A stretch of 64,000 bases of DNA from an uncultured Bacteroidota bacterium (GTDB taxonomy: Bacteria; Bacteroidota; Bacteroidia; Bacteroidales; VadinHA17): contig CAIMVD010000309.1 of assembly GCA_903844815.1 (NCBI GenBank), forward strand, positions 1 to 64,000, read 5' to 3'. Under the pieces are notes generated by a model. The model ran no database searches, was not told the origin of the DNA, and saw only the letters and a program-made list of their open reading frames with translations. The position numbers and the translations under genes are program-made. Positions 37,591-47,600 of this stretch are shown here, piece after piece (positions within the stretch are counted from its first letter, which is position 1; each line of letters begins with the position of its first letter).

Positions 37591-38580
37591 ATGATATATT
37601 CCTGGGGGCACGAACGAAGATTCAATGCCTATTCAAACTATTTCAGGCAGATTTATGGGGCAAGGGTACAGAAAGTCTCGATCGATGCAGGCTTTACCTG
37701 CCCAAACCGCGACGGTACTAAAGCTTATGGAGGTTGTACTTATTGCAATAACGACGCCTTCAATCCTTCTTATTGCCAGCCTTCGAAAAGCATTACAAGG
37801 CAAATTGAGGAAGGAGTAGAGTTTCATAAACGGAGGTACAACGAAGCTTCGTCATATCTGGCCTATTTCCAGGCTTATTCAAATACCTATGCTCCGCTCG
37901 GGGACCTTAAAAAACTCTATGAGGAGGCTTTAAGCTACGAAGGAGTTATTGGACTTATAATCGGTACTCGTCCCGACTGTATCGATGATGAGAAGCTTGA
38001 TTACCTGAAAGAGCTTTCAAAGAAGTATTATGTTGCTGTAGAATATGGCATTGAATCGTGCTATAACACTACCCTGAAGAGAATTAACAGGGGGCATACT
38101 TTCGAAGAGGCTGAAGATGCAGTAGTACGTACGGCAGGACGCGGAATAATTACCGGTGCTCACTTTATTTTCGGACTTCCCGGTGAGACAAGGGAAGAGA
38201 TGCTGAAAGGAGCTGATATTATTTCAGAGTTGCCGCTCACTACTGTTAAATTCCATCAGCTGCAGATCATCAGGGGAACCACCATGGAGAAGGAATTCGA
38301 AAATAATCCTGCAGATTTTGAGTTGTTCTCGTGGGAGGAATATCTCGATTTCTTTATTAAATTCCTTGAAAGACTTAACCCGGCAATCGTTGTGGAACGA
38401 TTTACAGGAGAAGCTCCCCCACGCTTTCTGAAAGGCGAACCGTGGGGTAAGAAAAGAACAGATCAGATCGTAGGACTTGTCGAAAAGAGGCTTGAAGAAC
38501 TAGATACATGGCAGGGAAGGCTATATGATATTCGGGGCACGGATTGCAAATCCGCGCCAGCAAAGACTGGAACTTCCTGA
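37591..38580 (+). CDS. Radical SAM protein, TIGR01212/YhcC family
   Basis: 329 aa. The Fe-S cluster cysteines are Cys37, Cys49 and Cys52 (FTCPNRDG, GGCTYC), with the wider spacing typical of this family. YGIESCYN and GAHFIFGLPGETREEM follow. The exact reaction is not established. The last residues, GTDCKSAPAKTGTS, come from half of a palindromic repeat (38537-38561) read in frame, so the natural C terminus has probably been replaced. It lies 23 nt after the AddA-like gene. Confidence 0.9.
   Translation: MIYSWGHERRFNAYSNYFRQIYGARVQKVSIDAGFTCPNRDGTKAYGGCTYCNNDAFNPSYCQPSKSITRQIEEGVEFHKRRYNEASSYLAYFQAYSNTYAPLGDLKKLYEEALSYEGVIGLIIGTRPDCIDDEKLDYLKELSKKYYVAVEYGIESCYNTTLKRINRGHTFEEAEDAVVRTAGRGIITGAHFIFGLPGETREEMLKGADIISELPLTTVKFHQLQIIRGTTMEKEFENNPADFELFSWEEYLDFFIKFLERLNPAIVVERFTGEAPPRFLKGEPWGKKRTDQIVGLVEKRLEELDTWQGRLYDIRGTDCKSAPAKTGTS
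38537..38561 (+). repeat. Palindromic element half inside the radical SAM gene
   Basis: GCACGGATTGCAAATCCGCG with following CCAGC is the reverse complement of one arm of the 64-bp element after yidC. It is read in frame as GTDCKSAPA at the C terminus. Confidence 0.8.
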
Positions 38581-38636
38581 CCTGCAAGACTGGCACGACC
38601 TGCAAGACCTGCACGACCTGCAAGACCTGCAAGACA
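38579..38636 (+). repeat. Tandem ACCTGCAAG/ACCTGCACG repeat
   Basis: About six 9-10-bp units (GACCTGCAAGACCTGCACG) from the radical SAM stop to just before the AddB-like gene. Confidence 0.85.
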
Positions 38637-38649
38637 TAAATAAAAAAAG

Positions 38650-41541
38650 ATGAATTACTTCCTTGAAAAAATAGCCGGATCATTATACTCCGAGTTTGGT
38701 AACACCCTTAACCGCCACTGCCTCGTATTCCCAAGCAGACGGGCAGGGCTATACCTGATTAAATACCTCGCCGCGGGACTTGAAAAGCCTGTATGGGCAC
38801 CACCGGTAATGACAATCAACGACCTGTTCCGTTCATATACCCCGCTTCAGACTGCAGGAAACGAGACACTTCTTTTTGAACTTTACAAGATCTACCGGAA
38901 AATAAAGCATTCTCCCGTAAGCTTCGATGATTTCTTCTTCTGGGGCGATATGCTCCTGAACGATTTTGACGATGTTGACAAATATCTTGTTGATGCTTCT
39001 CTGTTATTCAGGAATATCAGGGATATTAAGGAGATTGACAATCTGTTCGGAGGTTTAACTGAAGAACAGGTATCGATAATTAAAAAGTTTTGGGTGAATT
39101 TCGAACCTGATAAGGTCACCAACGAAAAAACAGGATTCATCAGCATTTGGTCAATCCTTTTTGAGATTTATCAGAGTTTCAAAACCTCTTTAAGGCAACA
39201 GAACCTCGCTTATGAAGGGATGATCTTCCGTGAACTGGCAGAAGATAATAGCAGGGATCTCATTGCAGGCACTGGCTGGGACATGGTTCATTTCATAGGA
39301 TTCAATGCCCTGAATGAATGTGAGAAAACTGTGATGAAGAGGCTTAAAAAGTCAGGAAAGGCCAGGTTTTACTGGGATTATGACACCTCGTACATTAAGG
39401 ATGGAGAGCATAATTCAGCAGGATTGTTCATGCGTATCAACCTGAAGACTTTTGGCAACGACATGCCTGAGGATTGGAATTATAATACAATGCTGTCATC
39501 ATCGGCGGGAACAGCCAGGCGACGTGTAATTGCAACTTCGTCGGATGTAGCCCAGGTTAAGCTGGTGCCGCGCCTTTTGGAGGAGCTTCAGGGACAGTCA
39601 CTTGAAAAAATGCACCATACTGCTGTAATACTTGCTGACGAGAACCTGATTGTCCCTGTCCTGACCAGCCTTCCTGAAAATACAGGAGATATTAACATCA
39701 CAATGGGCTACCCGCTGAAGGAGACACTGGTTTACACACTGATAAAGCAACTGATGGATCTTCAGCTAAAAGCAACAATTAGTGAAGAGGTCCGGATTTT
39801 CAGCTGCAGGGAGGTTACAGCCATACTGAAACATCCGTTGATAACGGTTATTGACACTGAATCGAACGGCAAAATACTTGAACATATTACGCAAAATAAC
39901 CTGGTCTGGATTCCGTCAGTTAAATTTTCAGGACCTGATCATTTTGAACGTATCTTCATAAAACCGGAGTCCCCGATTCATTTGTCAGCTTATTTTAAAG
40001 ATATTATGTCGCTCATTGCCCCTGGCACTGAGGAGGAAAATGAAACCGAAAGCAGGCAGGGCATTCGTGTAAATATTATTAATGAATTTATTTACAGGGT
40101 AATATTATCAATTAATAAGCTTGAATCAATTATTGACAGCATTGATGTCAGTCTGAATACCGTCACCTACATCAGAATCCTCGACAGGATGCTTCGGATG
40201 CAGTCGGTTCCGTTTTCAGGAGAACCCTTGTCAGGTGTTCAGATTATGGGGATTCTCGAAACCAGGGCACTTGATTTTAAAAACCTTATAATACTGTCAG
40301 TTAATGAGGGAGTTATGCCGGCTATCTCATCAGGTTCATCATATATCCCTTTCAGCATCCGCGAAGCCTTCGGGCTTCCATCGGTAAACCACCAGGAATC
40401 AATTTATGCTTATCATTTTTACAGGCTTCTGCACCGTGCCGAAAATGTGACTTTTGTATATAATTCCAATCCTGAGGGAATGAAAAGCGGCGAAATGAGC
40501 AGGTTTCTAATCCAGATGAAATACGATGAAAATGCAAGACCGGAATTTCAGGATCTCAGGTTTGAGATAAAGACCCTCGGATCTATACCGCAACAACTTG
40601 AAAGGACCGGAGAACATACCCGAAGGCTGATATCACGTTTTACAGGAACGGGCAGGCTGTTATCGCCTTCGGCAATAAACATGTGGCTTAGTTGCAGGAT
40701 GAAGTTTTTCTACCGCTATGTTAACAACCTGAAGGAACCTGAAACAGTTACAGCCGACATCGATCCTGCAGCTCTCGGAAATATCCTTCACGAGAGCATG
40801 AGGAGCCTGTACAATGACTATCGCGGGCAGGTCGTTTCCGGAGAAATATTGGCCTCCATGCTAAAGGATAAAAAACTCTTGCCGGAAATAGCGGGCAGGG
40901 CAATTTCTGAGAAATTCAGGGATGGAAGCAAAACTATTATCAGCGGTAGTGAATTGATTGTAAGGGATATTCTGGTAGAGTACATCTCAAGGATACTACG
41001 TTCTGATAAAGCGCTTGCTCCCTTTGCCATTCTTAATCTTGAGGATAGCTTCAGCTTTCAATTGCCGGTTGTATCGGGAGAAGCTAATATTAATATCACA
41101 ACAGGCGGGCAGGTTGACCGCATAGATAACCTCAGGGGTGTTACAAGAATAGTCGACTACAAGACCGGAGCAGTTGCCGACAGCATTGCACTGATCGACG
41201 ACCTTTTCACTGAGGACAGGAAAAAGGAGGCCGATGCCTGGCTCCAGACCCTGCTTTATTGTGAAGCCTGGCTGGTGAATAACCCCGGAACCATAGTGAT
41301 GCCTTCAGTTTATAAAATAAAGAAGATGGGCAGAGTGAGCATAGATAATTCACTAAAGCTAAAGACCGACCGTACAGCCGAAGTGTCTGTTACTGATTAC
41401 TCTGCAGTAAGAACTGAGTTTATGGATGGTCTTGCCGGTGTCGTTAATACAATTTTCAGCAGCCAGGAACCTTTTACGATGACCTCCGACGCCTGGGGCA
41501 AATGCGGATACTGTCCTTACAAAGGATTATGCCTGCGATAA
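38650..41541 (+). CDS. AddB-like PD-(D/E)XK nuclease/helicase-like subunit
   Basis: 963 aa. An inactive-looking SF1 helicase body begins FPSRRAGLYLIKYL and has ALDFKNLIILSVNEGVMP. The C-terminal RecB-type nuclease has GGQVDRID (about 819) and VDYKTG (about 835). Four cysteines placed as in AddB for a 4Fe-4S staple: one in WLSCRMKFFYRY (about 681), three in CGYCPYKGLC at the very end. It partners the AddA-like protein in double-strand-break processing. Ends 28 nt from the convergent ribH. Confidence 0.9.
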   Translation: MNYFLEKIAGSLYSEFGNTLNRHCLVFPSRRAGLYLIKYLAAGLEKPVWAPPVMTINDLFRSYTPLQTAGNETLLFELYKIYRKIKHSPVSFDDFFFWGDMLLNDFDDVDKYLVDASLLFRNIRDIKEIDNLFGGLTEEQVSIIKKFWVNFEPDKVTNEKTGFISIWSILFEIYQSFKTSLRQQNLAYEGMIFRELAEDNSRDLIAGTGWDMVHFIGFNALNECEKTVMKRLKKSGKARFYWDYDTSYIKDGEHNSAGLFMRINLKTFGNDMPEDWNYNTMLSSSAGTARRRVIATSSDVAQVKLVPRLLEELQGQSLEKMHHTAVILADENLIVPVLTSLPENTGDINITMGYPLKETLVYTLIKQLMDLQLKATISEEVRIFSCREVTAILKHPLITVIDTESNGKILEHITQNNLVWIPSVKFSGPDHFERIFIKPESPIHLSAYFKDIMSLIAPGTEEENETESRQGIRVNIINEFIYRVILSINKLESIIDSIDVSLNTVTYIRILDRMLRMQSVPFSGEPLSGVQIMGILETRALDFKNLIILSVNEGVMPAISSGSSYIPFSIREAFGLPSVNHQESIYAYHFYRLLHRAENVTFVYNSNPEGMKSGEMSRFLIQMKYDENARPEFQDLRFEIKTLGSIPQQLERTGEHTRRLISRFTGTGRLLSPSAINMWLSCRMKFFYRYVNNLKEPETVTADIDPAALGNILHESMRSLYNDYRGQVVSGEILASMLKDKKLLPEIAGRAISEKFRDGSKTIISGSELIVRDILVEYISRILRSDKALAPFAILNLEDSFSFQLPVVSGEANINITTGGQVDRIDNLRGVTRIVDYKTGAVADSIALIDDLFTEDRKKEADAWLQTLLYCEAWLVNNPGTIVMPSVYKIKKMGRVSIDNSLKLKTDRTAEVSVTDYSAVRTEFMDGLAGVVNTIFSSQEPFTMTSDAWGKCGYCPYKGLCLR

Positions 41542-41569
41542 AGAAAAAAGGCGCTTCAGAAGACTAAAA

Positions 41570-42055
41570 TTATTCCATATCCTGCTGAAGGGCGGCCATC
41601 TTAATGGCTGTAACAGCAGCTTCATCGCCTTTGTTGCCATGTTTGCCTCCGGCCCTGTCAACAGCCTGCTGATGGTCATTGGTTGTAAGTACACCGAAGA
41701 TGAACGGTATATTATACTCCAGGTTCAGCTGAGTGATGCCCTGGGTGACTCCCTGGCAAATGTAGGTAAAATGTGGTGTTTCTCCCTGGATTACACAACC
41801 AAGGCAGATTACGGCATCAACATCATCATATTCCGCAAAAAACTGTCCGCCCAGAGTCAGCTCAAAGGTACCTGGAACGTGTTTTACGATAATATTTTCC
41901 TCATCGGCGCCATGTTTCTTCAGAGTCGAGATTGCGCCTTCGAGCAGTGCCCAGGTTATCTCTTTGTTCCAGTCGGCGACAACGATTCCAAAAAGCATGT
42001 CGCTGGCATCCGGAACATTCTCCGGATCGTAGGCTGATAAATTGTCTGTACTCAT
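41570..42055 (-). CDS. ribH: 6,7-dimethyl-8-ribityllumazine synthase
   Basis: 161 aa, normal length. Makes lumazine from 5-amino-6-ribitylaminouracil and dihydroxybutanone phosphate; forms a 60-mer or pentamer. [16 protein letters not shown] and [17 protein letters not shown] are diagnostic, with the catalytic His in the latter segment. Downstream of a TPR gene on the same strand but separated from it by a hairpin terminator. No other rib genes are near. Confidence 0.96.
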   Translation of the reverse strand: MSTDNLSAYDPENVPDASDMLFGIVVADWNKEITWALLEGAISTLKKHGADEENIIVKHVPGTFELTLGGQFFAEYDDVDAVICLGCVIQGETPHFTYICQGVTQGITQLNLEYNIPFIFGVLTTNDHQQAVDRAGGKHGNKGDEAAVTAIKMAALQQDME

Positions 42056-42071
42056 CCTGATATTTTTTAAA

Positions 42072-42117
42072 TAAAAAAACGCACCTTCCTCATATATGTA
42101 TGAACCCGATGCGTTTT
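42072..42117 (-). terminator. Terminator between TPR gene and ribH
   Basis: Minus strand: AAAACGCA (42110-42117 side) pairs with TGCGTTTT (42076-42083) followed by a T-run; an inner TCATA/TATGA can also pair. Confidence 0.65.
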
Positions 42118-42146
42118 AAGCGGTGATTTAAAACAAGAAGCAGAGG

Positions 42147-42833
42147 CTACTTTATAAGCAGCTTAATTCTTGCAATATATTTTTCTATAGTAGTACCCTC
42201 TGTACTCTCGGGATACTCCTTCTCAATTCTTTCGTAAACTTTCAAGGCTTCTGATAATTTTCCGGTCATCTCATAGATTTCACCGGCTTTCATCAGAAAT
42301 ACAGGAGTATTGAATGAGTTCTTTGCAAAATCAGCAGCCTCGATGTACTTAGCAACACCTTTTTCCAGGTTTCCTGTTTCAACGTATGCGTCGCCTGTAG
42401 CTCCTATGGCAAGGGATCCGAGTACCTTGTCCTTTTTTGAATATTTGTTGAGATATTCGATTGCTTCCTTGTACTGTCCGAGATGGAGGTAGCAAATACC
42501 AGCACCGTAGCGTGCCAGGTTGCCTGTATTGGTGAGCCTGTATGATTTGGCAATATCAAGGAATCCGAGGTAGTTTCCGTCGCCGTTCAGAGCAAGCTTA
42601 AGAGAATCCATTTCGAGGTATTTCTGTGCCTGGTAGACCTGGGTCTGGGCCTCTTCATTCCTATTGTTCATATAAAGTTTGCCGAGCCATACAAGACCTA
42701 CAAGTACAATTATAACGCCCAACCCTGTTAATATTACTTTATAATTATCTTCAAGATACTTTTCAGTTTTTGACAGGGTTTCCTCAACACTTGAAATGGT
42801 CTGTGGATTTTCTTCCTTCTTATTTTTGCTCAT
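42147..42833 (-). CDS. TPR protein with N-terminal membrane helix (YfgM-like)
   Basis: 228 aa. A charged cytoplasmic N terminus (1-34), one membrane helix (VILTGLGVIIVLVGLVWLG, about 34-52) and four to five TPR units in the periplasm (for example YGAGICYLHLGQYKEAIEYL, SLAIGATGDAYVETGNLEKG). Layout resembles YfgM, an ancillary SecYEG/chaperone factor. A -7 element (TACTTTTG on the minus strand, 42872-42879) precedes the gene. Confidence 0.85.
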   Translation of the reverse strand: MSKNKKEENPQTISSVEETLSKTEKYLEDNYKVILTGLGVIIVLVGLVWLGKLYMNNRNEEAQTQVYQAQKYLEMDSLKLALNGDGNYLGFLDIAKSYRLTNTGNLARYGAGICYLHLGQYKEAIEYLNKYSKKDKVLGSLAIGATGDAYVETGNLEKGVAKYIEAADFAKNSFNTPVFLMKAGEIYEMTGKLSEALKVYERIEKEYPESTEGTTIEKYIARIKLLIK

Positions 42834-42871
42834 AAAGGTATTTACTTAATCGCTTAAAAAATTTTTCAACG

Positions 42872-42879
42872 CAAAAGTA
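42872..42879 (-). promoter_or_regulatory. -7 element of the TPR gene
   Basis: Minus strand TACTTTTG, TAnnTTTG match, about 40 nt before the ATG at 42833. The -33 TTG is not evident. Confidence 0.45.
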
Positions 42880-42950
42880 ATTTTTTTCGTATAATATTGA
42901 AACATTTAGCAAAAAAAATATACTTAAGATGCATAACATGCGACAATAGA

Positions 42951-43160
42951 CTCACGACACACGACACACGACACTATGACTTTAAGTCTCTAAGTCTCTA
43001 AGTCTCTAAGTCTCTAAGTCTCTAAGTCTCTCAGTCTCTCAGTCTCTCAGTCTCTCAGTCTCTCAGTCTCTCAGTCTCTCAGTCTCTCAGTCTCTCAGTC
43101 CCTAAGTCTCTCAGTCTCTCAGTCTCTCAGTCCCTAAGTCTCTCAGTCCCTCAGTCCCTC
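42951..43160. repeat. Microsatellite: CACGACA units then about 22 copies of an 8-bp unit
   Basis: ACGACACACGACACACGACAC is followed from about 42983 by roughly 22 copies of AAGTCTCT, CAGTCTCT or CAGTCCCT up to 43160, directly abutting the stop codon of the HsmA-like gene. It fills the whole gap to the TPR gene. Confidence 0.95.
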
Positions 43161-43541
43161 TTACCTCATCGCCACAATCATTGCTCCAGTTATATATGCT
43201 GCCAGCCACCAGCCATATGCTATAACCGAGTATAGGTGAAGAGAAGGCGAAATCTGGCTATCTGCTTCATTTCTGAGGCGGGATTTCCAAATAAGTATTG
43301 AGTCGATCAGCATACCAGCAAGCGATGAATAGCCCAGTATGCCGTGTATTGAAAATGGTCCCTTTGAGGAACCGATGATCATACAGATAGTGGCAGTGAT
43401 ATCAAGTATTACACCAATTGTAAGGAAGGTAAGTACTCTCTTACCAGCCTTTTTTGTCTTTCTTTCCGAATATATGAAGATTGAATAACAGATAAGAGCA
43501 AGATTAACTATTGTGGTTCCGGCGATAAGAATTGGTTTCAT
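43161..43541 (-). CDS. HsmA/TIGR03987-family small membrane protein
   Basis: 126 aa, about four membrane helices (ILIAGTTIVNLALICYSIFI, VLTFLTIGVILDITATICMI, IHGILGYSSLAGMLIDSILI and a C-terminal one near YGWWLAAYITGAMIVAM). Matches the pattern of the TIGR03987 family, function unknown. Single gene; its stop is the first base after an 8-bp microsatellite. Confidence 0.7.
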   Translation of the reverse strand: MKPILIAGTTIVNLALICYSIFIYSERKTKKAGKRVLTFLTIGVILDITATICMIIGSSKGPFSIHGILGYSSLAGMLIDSILIWKSRLRNEADSQISPSLHLYSVIAYGWWLAAYITGAMIVAMR

Positions 43542-43591
43542 GGTGGTTGGTTAAAAATTCAGGGGCAAAGATAGGAATTTTTATCTTTTCG

Positions 43592-43622
43592 TAGAGTCGG
43601 GAGTCGGAAGTTGGGAGTCGGG
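43592..43622. repeat. Short minisatellite copy (AGTCGGGAGTCGGAAG)
   Basis: AGAGTCGGGAGTCGGAAGTT and following GGGAGTCGGG match the repeat family after yidC. Confidence 0.65.
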
Positions 43623-43633
43623 CCTCCAAAATC

Positions 43634-43667
43634 TTGTCTTCTCTCCCCTGTTAATTTGTTATATTTG
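43634..43667 (+). promoter_or_regulatory. Promoter of the HEPN/MNT operon
   Basis: TTG (43634-43636), 23 nt, TATATTTG (43660-43667). Transcription would begin near 43674, which argues for the downstream ATG at 43702 rather than TTG 43675 as the HEPN start. Confidence 0.65.
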
Positions 43668-43701
43668 TGAGATATTGATTGATTTTAAAAAACTAAATTG
43701 C

Positions 43702-44121
43702 ATGGATGACCAGGACATTAGATGGCTGCAACGCTTTAGCAACTATAAAAAAGCGTTATTGCAGCTCCAAAAGGCCGTAACCCTGGCCAATGAAAGAAGC
43801 CTGACCGAAATAGAACAGCAAGGGCTGCTTAAGGCTTTCGAATTCACTCATGAACTAGCATGGAATGTTATGAAGGATTTCTTTGAATACCAGGGAAATG
43901 TTTCAATAAAGGGTTCACGCGATGCCATAAGAGAAGCTTTTGCAACAGGCCTTGTTGAGGAAGGTGAAATTTGGATGGATACAATAAAAAGCAGGGTACA
44001 AACAGTACATGCTTACGACGAAAGCACAGCCAGCGAAATCGCGGCAAAGGTAATTGAAAGGTATTTTCCTGTTTTTATCGGTTTTAGAGACAAAATGGAA
44101 AGTTTGACAGAAGGGAATTAA
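43702..44121 (+). CDS. HEPN-domain protein, HI0074 nucleotidyltransferase substrate-binding family (toxin)
   Basis: 139 aa from ATG 43702 (DQDIRWLQRFSNYKKAL). An all-helical HEPN-like bundle; RVQTVHAYDE near residue 97 carries the Rx4H catalytic pattern of HEPN ribonucleases. The MNT nucleotidyltransferase gene starts 1 nt after the stop, the standard HEPN/MNT toxin-antitoxin arrangement in which the MNT protein modifies the HEPN toxin. Confidence 0.88.
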   Translation: MDDQDIRWLQRFSNYKKALLQLQKAVTLANERSLTEIEQQGLLKAFEFTHELAWNVMKDFFEYQGNVSIKGSRDAIREAFATGLVEEGEIWMDTIKSRVQTVHAYDESTASEIAAKVIERYFPVFIGFRDKMESLTEGN

Positions 44122-44122
44122 T

Positions 44123-44446
44123 ATGCCATACGGACTTAACGAAAATACTATCAAGGCGATTCATACAATATTCGCAAGTTATCCCGACATCGATGAAGTT
44201 ATTTTATATGGTTCGCGGGCAAAAGGCAACTACCGCCCCAACTCAGATATCGATCTTACCATAAAGGGAGAAAATCTTAATTTAACTACTCAGTTCAAAA
44301 TAGAAACTGAATTAGATGACTTGCTTTTGCCATATAAAATAGATTTGTCCATTTACAATAGTATTGAAAACCAGAATTTGACAGACCATATTTTGAGAGT
44401 AGGTATTGTTTTTTACGAAAAAGAGATGGCAAATAGAGGGAAATAG
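44123..44446 (+). CDS. MNT-type minimal nucleotidyltransferase (antitoxin)
   Basis: 107 aa, pol-beta fold. The active site is intact: ILYGSRAKGNYRPNSDIDL (GSxxxG and paired Asp), with a third Asp in YKIDLSIYN. In characterised HEPN/MNT pairs it transfers AMP to a HEPN tyrosine and neutralises the toxin. Translationally coupled to the HEPN gene. Confidence 0.9.
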   Translation: MPYGLNENTIKAIHTIFASYPDIDEVILYGSRAKGNYRPNSDIDLTIKGENLNLTTQFKIETELDDLLLPYKIDLSIYNSIENQNLTDHILRVGIVFYEKEMANRGK

Positions 44447-44666
44447 AATTTTCAAACCCGCTTTTCAATTTCTAAAACCTCCAACTGATCTGCTCCTCTC
44501 TTAAAATGATCAGAAATGAACGATAAGAGCGGTTTTGTTTGGTACATGATATGCTTTTAATCATAAATGCAAAAATATGTGCGAGAGGTATATCGCGGAT
44601 TAAACAATTGTTTCTATATTTTGGGACTATTAAACGTTCCGCCCATTAATATAAACCTCCCGGAAT

Positions 44667-47600
44667 ATGAAATTCAAACTGCTCCAGCTTAAAAAAGTCA
44701 GGGAAAACCTCATTGCATCGGAAAAAACGGAAGATAAGCATTCCGGCAGACGTGATTTTATCCGTACCATGGGACTTGGATTATTGTCGCTGAATCCTGT
44801 TGCAAGGACTTTCAGGGCAATAAATAATCAGCCATTCGATATAAGGATGAGCAATGACAGGTTTTCAGTATCCAGGAACGGATCCGTAGAATGGGAAATT
44901 TCCCGTGGTTTTTTCGAAAAGGGATTTTCACTTGCACTTGAAACAGGGGAGGAGAGTTACAATCTCTCTGCTGATAGGTTGATTGTAAACAACTCAACAC
45001 TGGGGTTTTCGCTCGATGCGGATATTTACACAGTGGAAGGCAGATGGGTCATGGATCTTAAAATTCCGGGCCTCGGAATTGATCAGAAGGTTGACTTTCT
45101 TGAATGGCTCGATAAAAACTCAACAGCCTCCGGAGATGCTGCCTTCGGCAGGCAAAGGATAGTGTTGAATTCGGGCGACGCAATAGAATGGGAGGGGAAC
45201 TGTCCTGTGACCCTCGATGCCGGATGGAAAATGGCTGTGAAGAGCGAAAACGGAATTTCCTTCTGCATAAACGGGAACGATTACAGCAACAGCGATATAC
45301 TGCTTGAACCCTATGGGGGACAGGCTGATTCATTTCTGACTTCCGTCTCCCGCGGCTCCTTGAAAATTACGGCTCCTGGTTTTAAAGGATGGGAAGAGTT
45401 CATTTCCGCATTAAACTTTTATGACGGCAATAATATCTCTGTGTACGGTTCAGACCCTGATCTGCATGCTGTTGCCGCAGTAAATGGCAGCGGATCTGCA
45501 TTTAAGGCATTGTGGGTCACTCAGAAGGATGGTTATCTCCAGTACAGCCCTTCATCAGGATCGGAGGAGAAATTCATTTTTGCGCCTTATTTTTGGTATT
45601 CGGAATACAGGGACGATAATGCTCCTCAATTTTATCTTGCCGGCAGGCTGAAGGAAAAAGAACAATGGGTCTCAGGTCGTCTTGGCTCGATGAAATTTGC
45701 CAATGGTGCCGGATATCCCGGTTTTGAGGCTTTCGGATTTCAAAATACGATTACCAGGCACATCTGTGAGCTTCTGTTGCAGTCATTCAATCCGGTGGTT
45801 GCGGGAGCCGTTACTCTTCCGTTTATGTTCCCGGAGGCAATGGCAGTACGCATAAATTCTTCAGGTAACGTTCCGGATGAGGATGAAAATAAGTTATTTG
45901 TGGAGGAAGGAAATGACGAATTAAGAGATATCGTCCAGGACATCCCACGTAACCAGAGACAGGTTAATACCCAGAAGCAGGTCAATATCCAAAGGCAGCC
46001 TGCCGCTTCATCAGTTTCTCAGATGAAAATAAACTTCCGGGAAGTAAGGCTTGAACCCAGACGGGCAATAAAGATAAGTCTGTTACGACCTGAAGATCTT
46101 ATTCAGCTCGACTTCGAGTTTCATAATTTTGGCTTTTCAGGCGGGGGACAGGGAGGTTTTCTACAGCTGGATGACAGCAGTCAGAAAGGAGTAATGATCG
46201 TTCACTTTCCAACACAGCACACTCTCGAAGAAGCATGGTTTGAAACAGGCAAAATCCCCGCAACAGGCAAGGAAGAGCCCATAGTACTTCCTGCACGGCA
46301 GATCAGGGCGCGCAAGAGCAGGCTTGTTTACGAACTTGCTGCCGGTAGCGCGGGTTTTCCCCTTATGCTTGAAGAATTGCTCGACTGGTCAAGATTTAGC
46401 CTGAGAGTTCATCCCAGGGCTTACATTAAGCTTCCTTCACTTCTTAAGAGGAGGTCTTATACGGCTGGCACTGCAAGTCAGAAACGGGTGAAAACAGCCG
46501 ACAACATTATCGACCGGAAACAGGGTTCACTGGATTATCAGTTGAGGCTGATGGAGAGAAAAAGGGTGGTTGATCAGGATGAATATTTTATAAACAGTGA
46601 AAATGCTGTCAGGCTTTTTCACAATGATATTGCACCAACCGTAGCACCTTCATTTAATTTTGCAAATTTTTCGAAGGACTGGCTGAAACCCGGTCCTGTT
46701 CCCGATGACTGCACATCTATTGAAGCTCCCGCCTTAATGTACATCTCGCCTAACCAGATTAACGATTTCGTTCACAGCCGGGCTTTGAAGTCTTTTGAGA
46801 CCGAGGTGGCAGAATCGCCGGATATGATCTCAAAGCTGAGGGTTTATGATAAACAGACGGGTGGGCAGAAGGGCTCTGTTACCGAGCTCTGGCATACAAA
46901 ACTGGGTGTAAGGCTTCGTGATGGCGGTATAAGTACCTCAAGTCTTCAGAACTTCAAAACAATAAGGGTATTGTGGGCCTTTGAGGCTGATGAGGATTAT
47001 AAATACCAGGCACCACTTTATAAGCCATTCATGACCTCACTTGATGCCTCCGACAGGCAGGTTCTTGTACATCAGACATCGAACTTCAGTGAAAAGTTCA
47101 CACCCGTGCCTGTTCCGGTTAAGAGCCTGATGCTGACAACTCTGGGAGCATACCTCAACTGGCATGTTTTCTTTCGTCTGCCGCCTGAGTATACAAATAA
47201 CCTTAATATTATTGAATGGCAGCACCTTGCCACCCTGGGACGCGATCATTATGTGAAAGTTGTAAGGGAAGGGTATCTCTTTCCTTTCGGTCATAAAGCT
47301 GCCCTGGTCAAGATCACCGAGAGAAAATTCCATAATGAGACCCGTGCGGCAATAAACCGGCAGAGAATGTATGTTGTAATCCTTGAGAAAGAGGTGGAAT
47401 ACAGGCGCACTGACCCGGATAATGTATTCATTGAGTTTCCGTTCGAAAAGATCAGGATAGTAAATGATTATACTCCTGACATCGACCATCCTTCGGGTTC
47501 AACCCTTGCCACTTTCAGCAATAAGAAAATTATTTTCAGGCTCACCGGAACTAAAGACAATGAACCTGCTGAAAACGTCTCATATAACTTTTATATCTGC

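Noticed and set aside
42983..43160. Possible CRISPR-like array
   Set aside because: The units are 8 bp and contiguous without spacers, so this is a microsatellite.
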